From Calvatia gigantea (lineage: Eukaryota > Basidiomycota > Agaricomycetes > Agaricales > Lycoperdaceae), in assembly GCA_025093985.1 (NCBI GenBank), contig JACAAK010000014.1, positions 1,426,001-1,490,000 of the forward strand: a stretch of 64,000 nucleotides of DNA, written 5' to 3'. Both the position numbers and the translations under genes were made by a program. Shown here piece after piece: positions 45,767 to 56,200 of the stretch (position 1 is its first letter; every line of letters begins with the position of its first letter). Under the pieces are notes generated by a model. The model worked only from the letters and a program-made list of their open reading frames with translations, was not told the origin of the DNA and ran no database searches.

Positions 45767-46281
45767 TGTTATAGTGAGATCAACTTTTATCCTAAGTTGA
45801 CCTGATATCTACAGGCAGTTGTGATATCAAAGGGGACTCCTTGAAGGCTTAGAATATCAAAGTATTACAACTACTTTGGATATTCTAATGTCTTTGATCA
45901 GTTGTCTTGTCCTTCAATAGATAACTCTTATAACATCTTATAAAGTAAGCTTAGTAGTTCAGAGGTAATGTCTTAAGTTCAGATTATAAGAGAGTGTTAA
46001 GAGAGTTATAGATTGAGTCTCCACCTAACCAAGTAGAAACAATGGAGTCTACTGGTCAAGTTGAGGGGTTTATATACTACATCGGTGTACTATTGTATTG
46101 TACTGTATTGTTATGTTACTTGTCTATATATGGTTATTAAAAGTCATATGACTTCAAAGTGGTATGACTTTGAATTATGACATAAGATATTCTATTTATG
46201 TATATTAAGTTCTAGGCATAGTCTAGATATGTTCTAGCCTTAGAGCATTCTAGAACTAAGTAAATATTCATATTCATAACA
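45767..46281 (-). repeat. Family-D LTR (515 bp)
   Basis: TGTTATAGTG...TTCATAACA. The flanks differ (TCAAG left, TTATC right), so this LTR is probably itself one side of an earlier rearrangement joining LINE DNA to G8. Confidence 0.88.
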
Positions 46282-46560
46282 TTATCCTTTTCTATCATAG
46301 ATGTCCTCATCTATTTATTTATATATATGTATATATATTATTTTATTTAAGTTCTAAGAACTTATTTATTGTTTTGTGAGTGTAACATTTTTTTAAAATA
46401 TTTTTGTAAAGAAAATTTTCTAAGTTCAAAAAGAAATTTGAAAACAAACAAGAAAATTTTTCTAATACAAGTACAAGATAAAAAGGTAAACATAATTTGC
46501 TACTATAGCTAAGTAGCGAAGTAAAGAAGTTGTTTATCTACAAGTGAATTTTCAGATCAT
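46282..46560. other. AT-rich stretch, possible remnant of the G8 3' LTR
   Basis: About 280 bp, strongly AT-rich with TA/TTTA runs near 46310-46360 and A-rich runs near 46400-46480. The right end reads ...TTTTCAGATCA next to the G8 ORF3 stop, so it may be a truncated G8 LTR. I cannot prove it without another copy. Confidence 0.4.
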
Positions 46561-47859
46561 GTATCCTACTGGTTCTCCTGTGATGTTTGCAATTGCATCG
46601 TCATCAAAATCAAATTCAACATCCTCTGGATAATGGCTGTCCAGTCAGGGTTGATATCCATCAAGGATATAAGATGGGTGGTTTGTGGAAATTGTTGGAG
46701 GAGTCGGGGATTGATGTAATTGTTTAAGGTTTCCAATGTCCTTGGGTTTTGGTATGGGTTTCTTGACGAGTTTTGGACTATATGTTGGTCTAGTTGTGGT
46801 AGTGGTTGTTGCTGAAGTAGAAGTGACAGGGGTGTTGGTTGAGGTGTTCTGAGTTGAATCAGAATGGGAGGTGTTGTTAACAGGTTGACAGGAGGTGTCA
46901 GCATGGGTAGGTAGATTGGTGATGGTTTTGGGACTGTGGGATAGGGAGGTGGTGATGCCAATGAGGGGGGTACTGGTGTAGTGGTATGTCTCCTTCTGTT
47001 GGAGCTCGTAAAGGGCATCTGGGGAGAGATCCTTGTAATCAACTCCTGGGTAAGGATTTTTGGCACAAAATTTCACCAGATGGCTAGGGCCTTTGGTTCA
47101 GCAGTGAATGCAGTAATAGATTCTGCATTGTGTCTTGAAATGGCCCACTCTACTATATATCTCGCAGTGGATGTTTCCACATTGAGATGTTTGAGGGTGT
47201 GGTTGTCAAGAAGTAGCAAGTTGTTGATTAACTTGTATAGTTGGTAGAGTCTGAATACCCCAGTGTATAGTAGCCACATTTCAAGGTTGCAGTGGTCAAT
47301 GAGGAGTGATGGGAGTTGGTGGAGTTGAAGGTCTTTAGATGCCTCCATTAGCCAATGTAGGTCAGTCTGTAGTTTGTTTACTGAGAACTGGAGTTGGTTT
47401 CTCAGTGGGTTGTACAATGGCTTTTGCTGTTCGCTGGATAGCCCTAAGATGGGGGCCCATGACAAGATGGCAAGAGAGGTTGATAATGTGGTTGTCAGCT
47501 GCTTTGTGTGCCACATTGTAATTGCGTTTTGCAATATGGAGCTCATCAAAAGCAAGCCTAACCTCTTAGACTCAGTGAGAGAGTCCAGAAGTCTGGCTGT
47601 AAGTGGACACAAAGTCAGTGGTTGCTTGTTCAGATGAAAGAGTGGATCAAAGGGCAGCATCTTTGAGTTTAGATGTCAAGGTTTGATTTTGTTGGTTCAT
47701 AGAGTCCAAACCAGAGGTTCGTACTCCTGGTGATGATGGCAGTGATACTTTTGTAGAAGTTGGGGGTGAAGGAGTTTTGGGGTGAGAGCTTTCATGAGAG
47801 GAGAAGGAGTTGTTGGGGGTTAGAGTAGGAGTGGAAGGCTTTAGGAAAACCCTAGACAT
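46561..47859 (-). pseudogene. G8 ORF3: zinc-knuckle accessory protein
   Basis: ATG 47859 (MSRVFLKPS) lies where the chromodomain frame ends: the frame reading CAT GTC TAG overlaps ATG TCT AG. Ser/Thr/Pro-rich N-terminus, then a middle region with stops, then a Cys/His block (about 47181-47060) reading CX2YX4HX4C followed by CX2CX6HX4C. The second has the spacing of the G9 ORF3 knuckles. The Thr/Pro/Asn-rich C-terminus is open from 47076 to 46645 and ends acidic. The longer open frame 47660-47073 is in another frame and lacks these motifs; I take it as a shadow. Confidence 0.65.
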
Positions 47860-48066
47860 GCTCTGGGTGTTGGGTCATTCAAGTCAGACCATGGGTCTTT
47901 TTATACTGTTCAAGTTCATCTTTGGCATTGTTTAGGTTTACTTCTGGTTCCCATAAGTCTTCTGTTGGTCCATAGCCTTTCCATTGTATAAGGTATTCTT
48001 TTTCAACTTCTGAACACTTCTTTCAGAATCTATGTTTCAGGATTCCTTCTATTTGATATTGTTCTT

Positions 48067-48371
48067 TGTTACGACCTTAGTCTGAGTAAACCTCAGGTTG
48101 CAACTTAGGCTAAGACTTGAGGGCAAGTAAAGGAGGGGAGAACTAAGTGGTTAAGCATACTGAATACAAGAGTGTATATATATGCTTAAATATAGTAGAC
48201 ATCCAGTTGAACGGATGGAGGTGACTACATGAAATGTCTGATAATAATGGCGTAGTAGTTACTGGAAGTCAAGATGTGGAGATCACTGGACAGGAATAGG
48301 TGAAACAGGTACAAGGCATAGTAGAATGCAGACAGGTGTAGAACGGATATAATAGACAAAAGTTCACAACA
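48067..48371 (-). repeat. Solo LTR, family C (305 bp)
   Basis: Perfect duplication TTCTT (48062-48066 and 48372-48376). Minus orientation TGTTGTGAAC...GTAACA, matching the G10 LTRs. Splits the G8 chromodomain start. Confidence 0.95.
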
Positions 48372-50004
48372 TTCTTCTCCTTCTATTAAGTCCAGAGGTG
48401 GATTCTCATTGTGTTTTCCATATATATCATTTTCTATCATCAGTGTTAGAAGAGAAGCATGGAACTTATTGTATATCTTCCATTTCTTTGGTAGTTTTAG
48501 TTCATATGTTGTTGGTGAAGTTCTTATTATTTCAAAAGGTCCTTCTCTTCTTTGATTTAGTTTCTTTGATAGATAGGGTACTGGTAGGTTCCTATTGTCT
48601 AGCCACACTTTATCTCCAACTTTAAATGGTTTCCACAGTTTAAAGTTCCTTTGTTCCATTTTAAGTCTAGTTAATTCATGTGCTTCTAAAGCCGCTTCTT
48701 GGATCTTTTGTAAATAAAGGGTTGTTTCATTTATCGAAGGTATGGATGTATTATCTTTGTCTTCTAATGTTGTAAATGCTTTAGGGTTTGTTCTGTATAG
48801 TAATTCATATGGAGAATATAATCTTCTACTATATAGTTTTGTATTATGGATGAATTCTATTATTGGTAAGGCTCTTGTCCAAGAGTTTGGGTTCTTCGAC
48901 ATATATGCTGCTAAATAGAATTCTATTTCTTGATTATATCTTTCCATCATTCCATTTGTTTGAGAATGATAAGCTGTTGAAAATGCTGGCTTTATATTTA
49001 ATTTTTCATATAGTTTTTGCATTGATTTTGCTGCAAATCTTGGGTCTCTATCTGATATTATTTTCATTGGAGTGCCAAATTTTGAAAATATTTTCTCAAA
49101 TAATATATCTGCTACTCCTTGTGCTGTAATATTTTTGTTTGTTTTTGTTAGTACTATCCCCTTCATAAGTCCATGGTCCACTATGGACAAGATAGTATCA
49201 AATCCATTATCTGAGGGTAGATCAGTAATTAAATCTATTAATATTTGTGAAAAGGGTTTAATTGATTTTGGTCCAGGTATTGGTTGCATTGGCAGTTTTG
49301 TTGGATGTCTGTTAATTTTATATTGTTGACAGATATTACATCCTTTGATGCAATTTTGAATATATGTATTTATTCCTGGCCAATACATTTCTTTGTTAAG
49401 TTTCTTTATTGTTGTTGTTATTCCGGGATGTCCTGATATTTCATGGTTGTGAGCATTTCTCAATATTTTTCTTTTAATTTCTGCATTTTCAGGTATAACT
49501 ATTTTATTTTGAAATAAATATAGTTTGTTTTCTTCTTTATATTTTGATTTATTTAGAATTTGTGATTTATTTTGTCTAATTTCATCTTTTATTTCTTTTG
49601 TGATGAAATTTATGAAATGTTCTTTAGGAATTGCTATAATGTTTTCATTATCTTTTTCTTCTATTTTATAATCTAGTCTTCTGCTTAAAGTGTCTGCTAA
49701 TGAGTTTTGTTTTCCTGGTAAATGTTTAATTTGATAATTAAATCATGTCATGTATAACATCTATCTTGCTTGTCTTCAATTTAAATTTTGTGGTGATTTC
49801 CATCTTGTTAAATTTTTGTGATCTGACCATATAATGAATGGATATGGGGTTCCTTCTAAATAATGTCTCCATTCTTTTAATGCTCTAATTATAGCAAGGA
49901 ATTCTCTGTCAGAAGTGTGATAATTCTGTTCTGCTGGGTTCAGGGTTTGGGAGTAATATGCTACAGGATGTTTATCTCCATTAGTATCTCTTTGTAAGAG
50001 AACT

Positions 50005-50556
50005 TGTTATGAACTCACATATTTACTTAGATAATACAAGTTCTAGAACACCTTTAGGACTAGCTTGTATCTAGACAAACCTAGAACATAGCCAGACTTA
50101 CCTAGAACTTAATACATATAAATAGCACAGCTTATGTCATAATTCAAAGTCGTACCACTTTGAAGTCATACCACATTTAAATACCATATATAGACAAGTA
50201 ACATACTGTATCAATACAGTACAATACAATAGTACACCATTGTAGTATATAAACCCCTCAACTTGACCAGTAGACCCCATCATTTCTACTTGGTTAGGTG
50301 GAGACTCAATCTATAACTCTTAACACACTCTTACTCTCTACTCTTAAGACATTGCTTCTAAACTATTAAGTGTACTTAATAAGACATTAAGAAGTTATAC
50401 TCTGAGGATAGACCTCTGATCGTAAGACTTAAGAATATCCAAAGTAATTACATTACTTTGCCTATTCTTTGAGCCTTTGAGAAGGAGTCCCCTTTGATAT
50501 CATCTGTGGATAGATATCAGATAGAATTAGAACAAATTCTATCTCACTATAATAGA
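50005..50556 (+). repeat. Solo LTR, family D (552 bp)
   Basis: TGTTATGAAC...CTATAATA. The terminal CA has become TA, but the duplication GAACT (50000-50004 and 50557-50561) is perfect. TATATAAA starts at 50246. Inserted in G8 between RT and RNase H. Confidence 0.93.
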
Positions 50557-50906
50557 ACTGCTCCTGTGGCATTTAATGATGCATTGCATTCTATTTCAAA
50601 TGGTTTATTTTCATTTATCATTTGAAGTATTGGTGCTGTTAGAAAGGCTTGTTTAAGTGTTTCAAATGATTTTTGTGCTTCTGGCATCCATATAAAGTTT
50701 GTTGTTTTTCTTAATAACACATTCATTGGTGTTGCTATTTCTGAATAATTTTTGATAAATTCTCTATAGAAATTGCAAAATCCTATGAATTGTCAAACAT
50801 TTCTTGCTGAAGTTGGTATAGGCCAATTTTGTATTCCATCCAATTTTATTGGATCCATTTCTATTTTATTTGGCTTTATGATTACTCCTAGATATTCGAG
50901 TTCTTG

Positions 50907-51535
50907 TGTTATGTGTGTTACCTTACTTCACAACCAGGCCTGGATCGTCTCCACTCAGGGAGAGGTTCAATGCTATAGCCCAGAAGTATTTGACAAGTCT
51001 CAATGACTTCTGTACAGGCTTTGGATTGCTTCCTCAAGTAGAAGCTTGTGCTTGCCTGAGAAGTCCAAGTTAAGTGTCACTGCAGTCCCCAAGATTGTTA
51101 ATCTTGTAGTAGACAAGCAAAGATAAGGAAGCTTGTTACTAGAATAACCTAAGGTAATACAGTGGTACTACTTAAGGTTATATACTAGCTACAAATAGGG
51201 AGTGAGAGATTACATAGTAAACTGGTATGAGTCAATGGGAAACTACTATGGGTTAATTGGTAATCTAGGGAGTCATAGGGATGAGTAAAAGAACCAGGGG
51301 GAAAGGGGTACAAGTCATAAGAAGGTGGAGACAAGTAAATAGAAGTTTGCTACTGAGAAAAGATGAGAGTGAAACAGGAACATGACTCAAAAATGAATCA
51401 TAAGAAGCAAAGGTAAAAGTACACATGATAAATAAATAAAGAACAGACCAGGGTATAATAAAGGAAGAGAAGAAGTCTAAATAGAAGGTTAATATGCAAA
51501 TGGGGAGAGTCTGGGGATATGGTAAGTTCGTAACA
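50907..51535 (-). repeat. G9 3' LTR (family E, 629 bp)
   Basis: Minus orientation TGTTACGAAC...CACATAACA, next to the same ...GGGCTAA tract that precedes the G6 3' LTR. Left flank TCTTG lies in G8 RT. Confidence 0.9.
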
Positions 51536-51568
51536 TTAGCCCATCTCTAGGTAAATTACTCTGAAAAT

Positions 51569-53317
51569 TTACACTGATAAGACAGAGTAGTCCAAAAATA
51601 CTCTATCATCATAGTATTCGTCATTGAAGGCATCATGAGGATTCTCAAGAACTTGTTCCTGAAAACATTGTTTCATATGTTCTACAGCTTGTATGTGGTT
51701 GATGTATTTCAGGCAATCTTCAGGTTTATGTTGGGGGTTAAGAGTTTCACAGAGTCAGCAGAAATACTGGGGACAAGTCCAGTGGTAATGTCCAGGGTGG
51801 GTTTTTTGACAGATAGGACAGGTGGTATAGGCACAGTCACTTGCCCAGTGACCTATGGCAGGGAGGTGGAGTTTGGCACATTTTTTGCAAAAGGCCTTTA
51901 GATTGAATTTTGGATCATTCATTGCTCAGGGTTAGGTTGGGGTTCTTCCTCATCCTGAGTTGGAGGTAAGTGGTTTTCATGCTGGCTTTGAAGGGCCAGG
52001 AGTCAGTCTAGATGGGCCATTAGGTTGTACATGGCTGCTTCGAGTTGTTCGGGTGGGACCTGTTCATTCAGATGGGATAGGTGGGAAGGAGGGAAGTGCA
52101 TTCGATTTGGAGGAGGAATTTCCCTTGGGGAAACTGGCTCATTGGTGTGATCTGACCTGAGAAGGGCCAGTTCACTGGTTGGGTGGGATAGGCTCAATGC
52201 TATGCTTGTTGAGGTAGCAGGTGTAAGCCTGAGGTAATTCAAGGCTTCGTGATGCCTGGATAAATAGGGCTGCTTGATCGGCAGTATGCTCATAGTCCCG
52301 AGAAAGATGTTCAAGCTGTAAAATGGCATCGCAGATAATGTGCCAGTGATTTTGCTGATTGACATGATGTAGATATTCGGTATGGAAGCAAGTTCGATGG
52401 CTTCCCTTGAGGACTATTGTGCAGAGGGATCCCTCAGATGAGAAATCAGTTTGAGCCCATAACTTCATGGGTGAAGGTCAATTGTACTCAATGGGGAGTT
52501 TGGGACTGAACCAGGCCTATCCAGTTGGATCGTTATTGGCTGGGTTGGCTGTGATGGCTGTGGAGGACTTTGGAAAGGGACTAGGGGTATGGTTGGAGAT
52601 ATGTCATCAGTCAATGATGGGGAGTTCTGCCCTAGCAAATTTTGGAATGCCAGCTTACTCCAAGGGGAGTGTTGGGGTGGGGTTGTCAACCTGGATTGGG
52701 TAGACATACTTCAGCTTTGGTGACCAAAGGAGTCACTGGGGAGTTAATTTCATGTTGTAGGAGGTGGTATGGAGAGTGGTTCCAGTGAGGACCTCAGAGA
52801 AGGAGACTGGGGGGTCTCAAGGTTCAGTGTCATGGGATGGGTTTTGTACCTCTATTTGCTGGGAATGAAACTAGAGTACAGCAGAGCTGCTTCCCATTCT
52901 TGCTGGGTAGGTAAATTTATCCCAGGTGGTACTGGGAGTTGATTTGGTAGAGGGAGGAATATAGATACACTCTGATCTGGTAAAGATGTCGACCTAGAAG
53001 TGTTTGTTCTGGTCCACAAATTGTTGGAGCTCGTTTCTGGTGAAGACGGCATTTGGCAGGGTAATTATTGGCTTCTCCAGTAGTTTGTTGATTTGGACTG
53101 TGGGAAGGATTGAGGCAGGGGCTTTGCAGTCCACAGGTGTGATGGTGGGAGGGTTGGATACAGAAATATAAGGGGAGGAGGGGAGAGATTGGGACTTTCT
53201 GACAGGGGAGTTATTTTTAGTGGAGAGTGAAGAGATTGAGGAAAGAGAGGGAGAGGGGGATGAGGCCACAATAGCAGCTTTCTTTCCCTTCTTGTAGTTT
53301 TTCTGAGTAGGTGCTAT
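51569..53317 (-). pseudogene. G9 ORF3: triple zinc-knuckle accessory protein
   Basis: Uninterrupted copy of the family-E accessory ORF, about 583 codons. The start codon position (53315-53317) reads ATA instead of the ATG of G6. The C-terminal block (about 51905-51720) reads CX2CX9HX4C, CX2CX6HX4C, CX2CX6HX4C, with a CGG/CGA- or TGG-derived TGA in the third knuckle. The C-terminal tail is Glu/Asp/Tyr-rich. Lys-rich N-terminus and Ser/Pro linker as in G6. Probably nucleic-acid binding; role unknown. Confidence 0.75.
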
Positions 53318-53594
53318 TGGTGGTTTAGTTTGTAGGAATGCTGTTGAGGAATGATGGAGAAGTTAGGAGAATCTTGGATTATTTATATTCTTTTCATCAT
53401 TTAGGTGGAGTGGTTGTTAGTCAGTATTCTTGTTGGTATTTTTGTAACAGTTCTTGGGCATGTGGTAAGAGTTGTGCTTTGTTTTCCCAAGAGTTTTCTT
53501 CATGGTCATATCCTTTCCATTTGATGTAGTATTCCCTTTGTTTATTTTTGGCTTTATGGTTCAAGATACCTTCAATTTCATATTCTTCTTCTCC

Positions 53595-54118
53595 TGTTAT
53601 GAACTCACATATTTACTTAGATAATACAAGTTCTAGAACACTCTTAGGCTAGAACACATCTAGACTATGTCTAGAACTTAATACTCATAAATAGCACAAC
53701 TTATGTCATAATTCAAAGTCATACCACTTTGAAGTCGTACCACATTTAAATACCATATATAGACAAGTAACATATCAATACAGTACAATACAATAGTACA
53801 CCATTGTAGTATATAAACCCCTCAACTTGACCAGTAGACCCCATCATTTCTACTTGGTTAGGTGGAGACTCAATCTATAACTCTTAACACACTCTTACTC
53901 TCTACTCTTAAGACGTTGCTTCTAAACTACTAAGCATACTTAATAAGACATTAAGGAGTTATACTCTGAGGATAGACCTCTAATTGTAAGACTTAAGAAT
54001 ATCCAAAGTAATTACATTACTTCACCTATTCTTTGAGCCTTCAAGAAGAAGTCCCCTTTGATATCATCTGTGGATAGATATTGGGTAGAATTAGAACAAA
54101 TTCTATCTCACTATAACA
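53595..54118 (+). repeat. Solo LTR, family D (524 bp)
   Basis: TGTTATGAAC...CTATAACA, perfect duplication TCTCC (53590-53594 and 54119-54123). Inserted within 4 bp of the site homologous to the C solo LTR insertion in G8. Confidence 0.95.
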
Positions 54119-55510
54119 TCTCCTTTTATTATATTAGGGAGGGGTGGTTCTGGGTTTGGCCCATGGATATTGTTTTTGGTGTATTCAAAGAGAAGGGTAG
54201 CATGGAATACATTGTGAATTTTCCATGTTTCAGGTAGTTTCAGCCAGTAGGAGAGTGGCAATAAGACTTCTTGGATGGTGAATGGTCTGAGGCATTTAGG
54301 TGCTATTTTGTTTGATTTGAATGGGAGTTTCAGGTTTCTTCGTTCAAGCCACACTCTTTGTCCTAGGGTGAAGGGTTTGAATTTGGACCTAATTTGCTGT
54401 TCCATACATTCCATTGCTAGTTTGTGGGCAGCTATTGCTTCTCTTCATGCATGGTCCAGGAATTCTATTCTTTCTTTCATGGTGGTAAAGTTCAATTCTT
54501 CAAGGATTGTAGGTATTTCATGGGGTTTTGTTCCATACATGAGTTCAAAAGGTGTTTGTTTTCAGTCTGAGTGTGTTCAGGAGTTGTGGGAGAATTTGAG
54601 GATCAGAAGTGCTTCAGACCAGGTAGAAGGGTTTCCTGTACAGTAGATAGACAGGTATGCTGAGATTTCCTGGTTGAATCATTCTGTGGTTCCATCAGAT
54701 TAAGGATGATAGGCTGATGAGAATGATTGGGTGATTCCAAGGCATTTCATGAGGGCTTGACTGGAGTTTGCTTGGAATCTGGGGTTGCAGTCAGAGATAA
54801 TCTTGTCTGGTAGTCCAAATCTGGTGTAGACTTTGTTTATAATTATGTTGGTGATTCCTTTGGCAGTGATTTCTTTTGTACAAGGAGTGAGAATTACCCC
54901 CTTTATAAGTCCATGGTCCACTATGGACAGAATTGAGTCAAAACCATGGGATTTGGGTAAGTCAGTAAGCAGATCCATAGCAATGTGAGTGAATGGCCTA
55001 GTAGAGATCAGTGGCAGTATTGGTTGCAATGGTAGGTGGGAAGGGTTTTGGTTAATCTTGAATTGTTGACATGTACTGCATCCTTTGATGTAATTTCATA
55101 CAAAGGTACTCATTCCTGGCCAATATACCTTGGCTTTGGTGATTTAGTAGGTTTTTGTTCACCAGGGTGTCCAGCAGAAGGGTGGTCATGGTATTGTTGG
55201 ATAATATGTTGGCAGAGTTCCATGTCTTCTGGGATAATAATTTTCCCTTCGAAGGTCATGAAATGTCCAGATAACATAGGAATAATTCCATATTTCATGT
55301 TGATTGCTTCCGGTAATTCTGACAGAAGTCATTTCATGGCTTCCATGGTAACTTCATTGTATTTGGAGAATTTCGTGATATCGTTCTACAGCTCTTGATT
55401 GACTAGGGAGATGAATAGTTCATTAGGTAATACCATAATTTCACTGAGAAATACTTCTTCAGGAAGGACAATAACATTTTCATTGTCATTGTCATTATCT
55501 GGGGTGTGAT

Positions 55511-55813
55511 TGTTGTGAGCTTTCATCTATTTATGTCCATTCCATACTTGTCTGCATTCCACTCCACCTCGTGCCTGCTTCACCTATTCCAGTCCAGCAA
55601 TCTCTGAGTATTGGCTCATAGTATTACTGTGCCATTATCATTGGATGTTTCATGTACTTACCTCCATCCATTCAACTGGATGTCTTTAGTATTTAAGCGT
55701 ACATACATACTCCTGTATTTGGTATGCTTAACCACCTAGTTCTCTCCCCTTACTCACCCTCAAGTCTTAGCCTAAGTTGCAACCTGAGGTTTACTTAGAC
55801 TAAGGTTGTAACA
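55511..55813 (+). repeat. G10 5' LTR (303 bp)
   Basis: TGTTGTGAGC...GGTTGTAACA. TATTTAAG at 55690-55697; predicted RNA start ATGCTTAACCA at 55724. The primer-binding site (TGGTTACGTG from 55816) matches R over the first 6 nt only, so the 11-nt pair seen in G4 has decayed. Confidence 0.92.
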
Positions 55814-55892
55814 TTTGGTTACGTGTCCCCACCTCACTTTGCAAGGAATAGGCTGAAACAAGCCTGAACAAAGACAACCCAGGAGCTAGTAT

Positions 55893-56200
55893 ATGAGCTC
55901 GAACCCAGATGAATATAGAGAACCAAATCTTGAAGTCACTGACAATGAATCTGAAACATTGGATGAAGAAGAAACAGGGAACACTGAAGTACCTGAAGAG
56001 CCAACCAGAGAAATACATGATGAACCTGGAGCAAACCCAGCAGAAGAAGAAGTACTATCAGAACTTCTAAACAAACTCAACCTAGCAGAGGAAAAGCCAA
56101 TCCATCAGAAGAAATCAGACAAATCAAGCTCAGACAAAACAGAATCAGAAACCGACTCTAATATGACTGATAATGCAGTAGTACCCACAACAGCACCCAG
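55893..56200 (+). pseudogene. gag: G10 gag N-terminal fragment, fused to RT by deletion
   Basis: ATG 55893 with the acidic Glu/Ser/Thr-rich start shared with G3 and G4. At about 56197-56215 the sequence switches from gag (PSGKGL) to RT (the segment before LNNIVIKDKTPLPRI). This removes the capsid core, nucleocapsid and protease. A short TTA shared by both sides may be the deletion junction. The open frame runs on to a stop at 56232. Confidence 0.85.

Larger units (their letters stand above)
42559..45967 (+). repeat. Tandem duplication, copy 2
   Basis: Second unit, from the hybrid D LTR to within the D LTR at 45767-46281. It keeps some CpGs lost in copy 1, for example in the E-LTR polypurine region (GGCGGGC versus GACAGGC). 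Confidence 0.9.
46561..50906 (-). mobile_element. G8: Ty3/gypsy chromovirus, family F (3' part)
   Basis: Minus-strand element with part of RT, RNase H, integrase, chromodomain and ORF3. It is cut at 50906 by the LTR of G9 (expected duplication TCTTG, 50902-50906). Its gag and protease should lie beyond the right edge. Two solo LTRs are inserted (48067-48371 and 50005-50556). Related to family E but distinct. Confidence 0.85.
47860..50906 (-). pseudogene. pol: G8 pol: RT end, RNase H, integrase, chromodomain
   Basis: RT palm end and connection 50906-50557, then after the D LTR the RNase H (50004-49690, motifs SDREFLAI and SDHKNL). A long open integrase (49463-48372) has HX6H...CX2C zinc ligands (about 49460-49330) and a DDE core (LIDLITDLP, IISDRDP, NGMMERYNQEIE). 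The protein breaks at the GEE codons where the family-C solo LTR is inserted (48067-48371). The chromodomain continues 48061-47880 (YLIQWKGYGPTEDLWEP). The integrase is one of the best preserved in the window. Confidence 0.88.

Noticed and set aside
46300..46560. Origin, promoter or centromere-like function for the AT-rich block
   Set aside because: No repeated motif or second copy supports it; degraded LTR or intergenic AT-rich DNA is enough.
47073..47660. 195-codon open frame on the minus strand in G8
   Set aside because: The alternative frame, although interrupted, contains the zinc knuckles and continues into the open C-terminal part, so this longer frame is a shadow.
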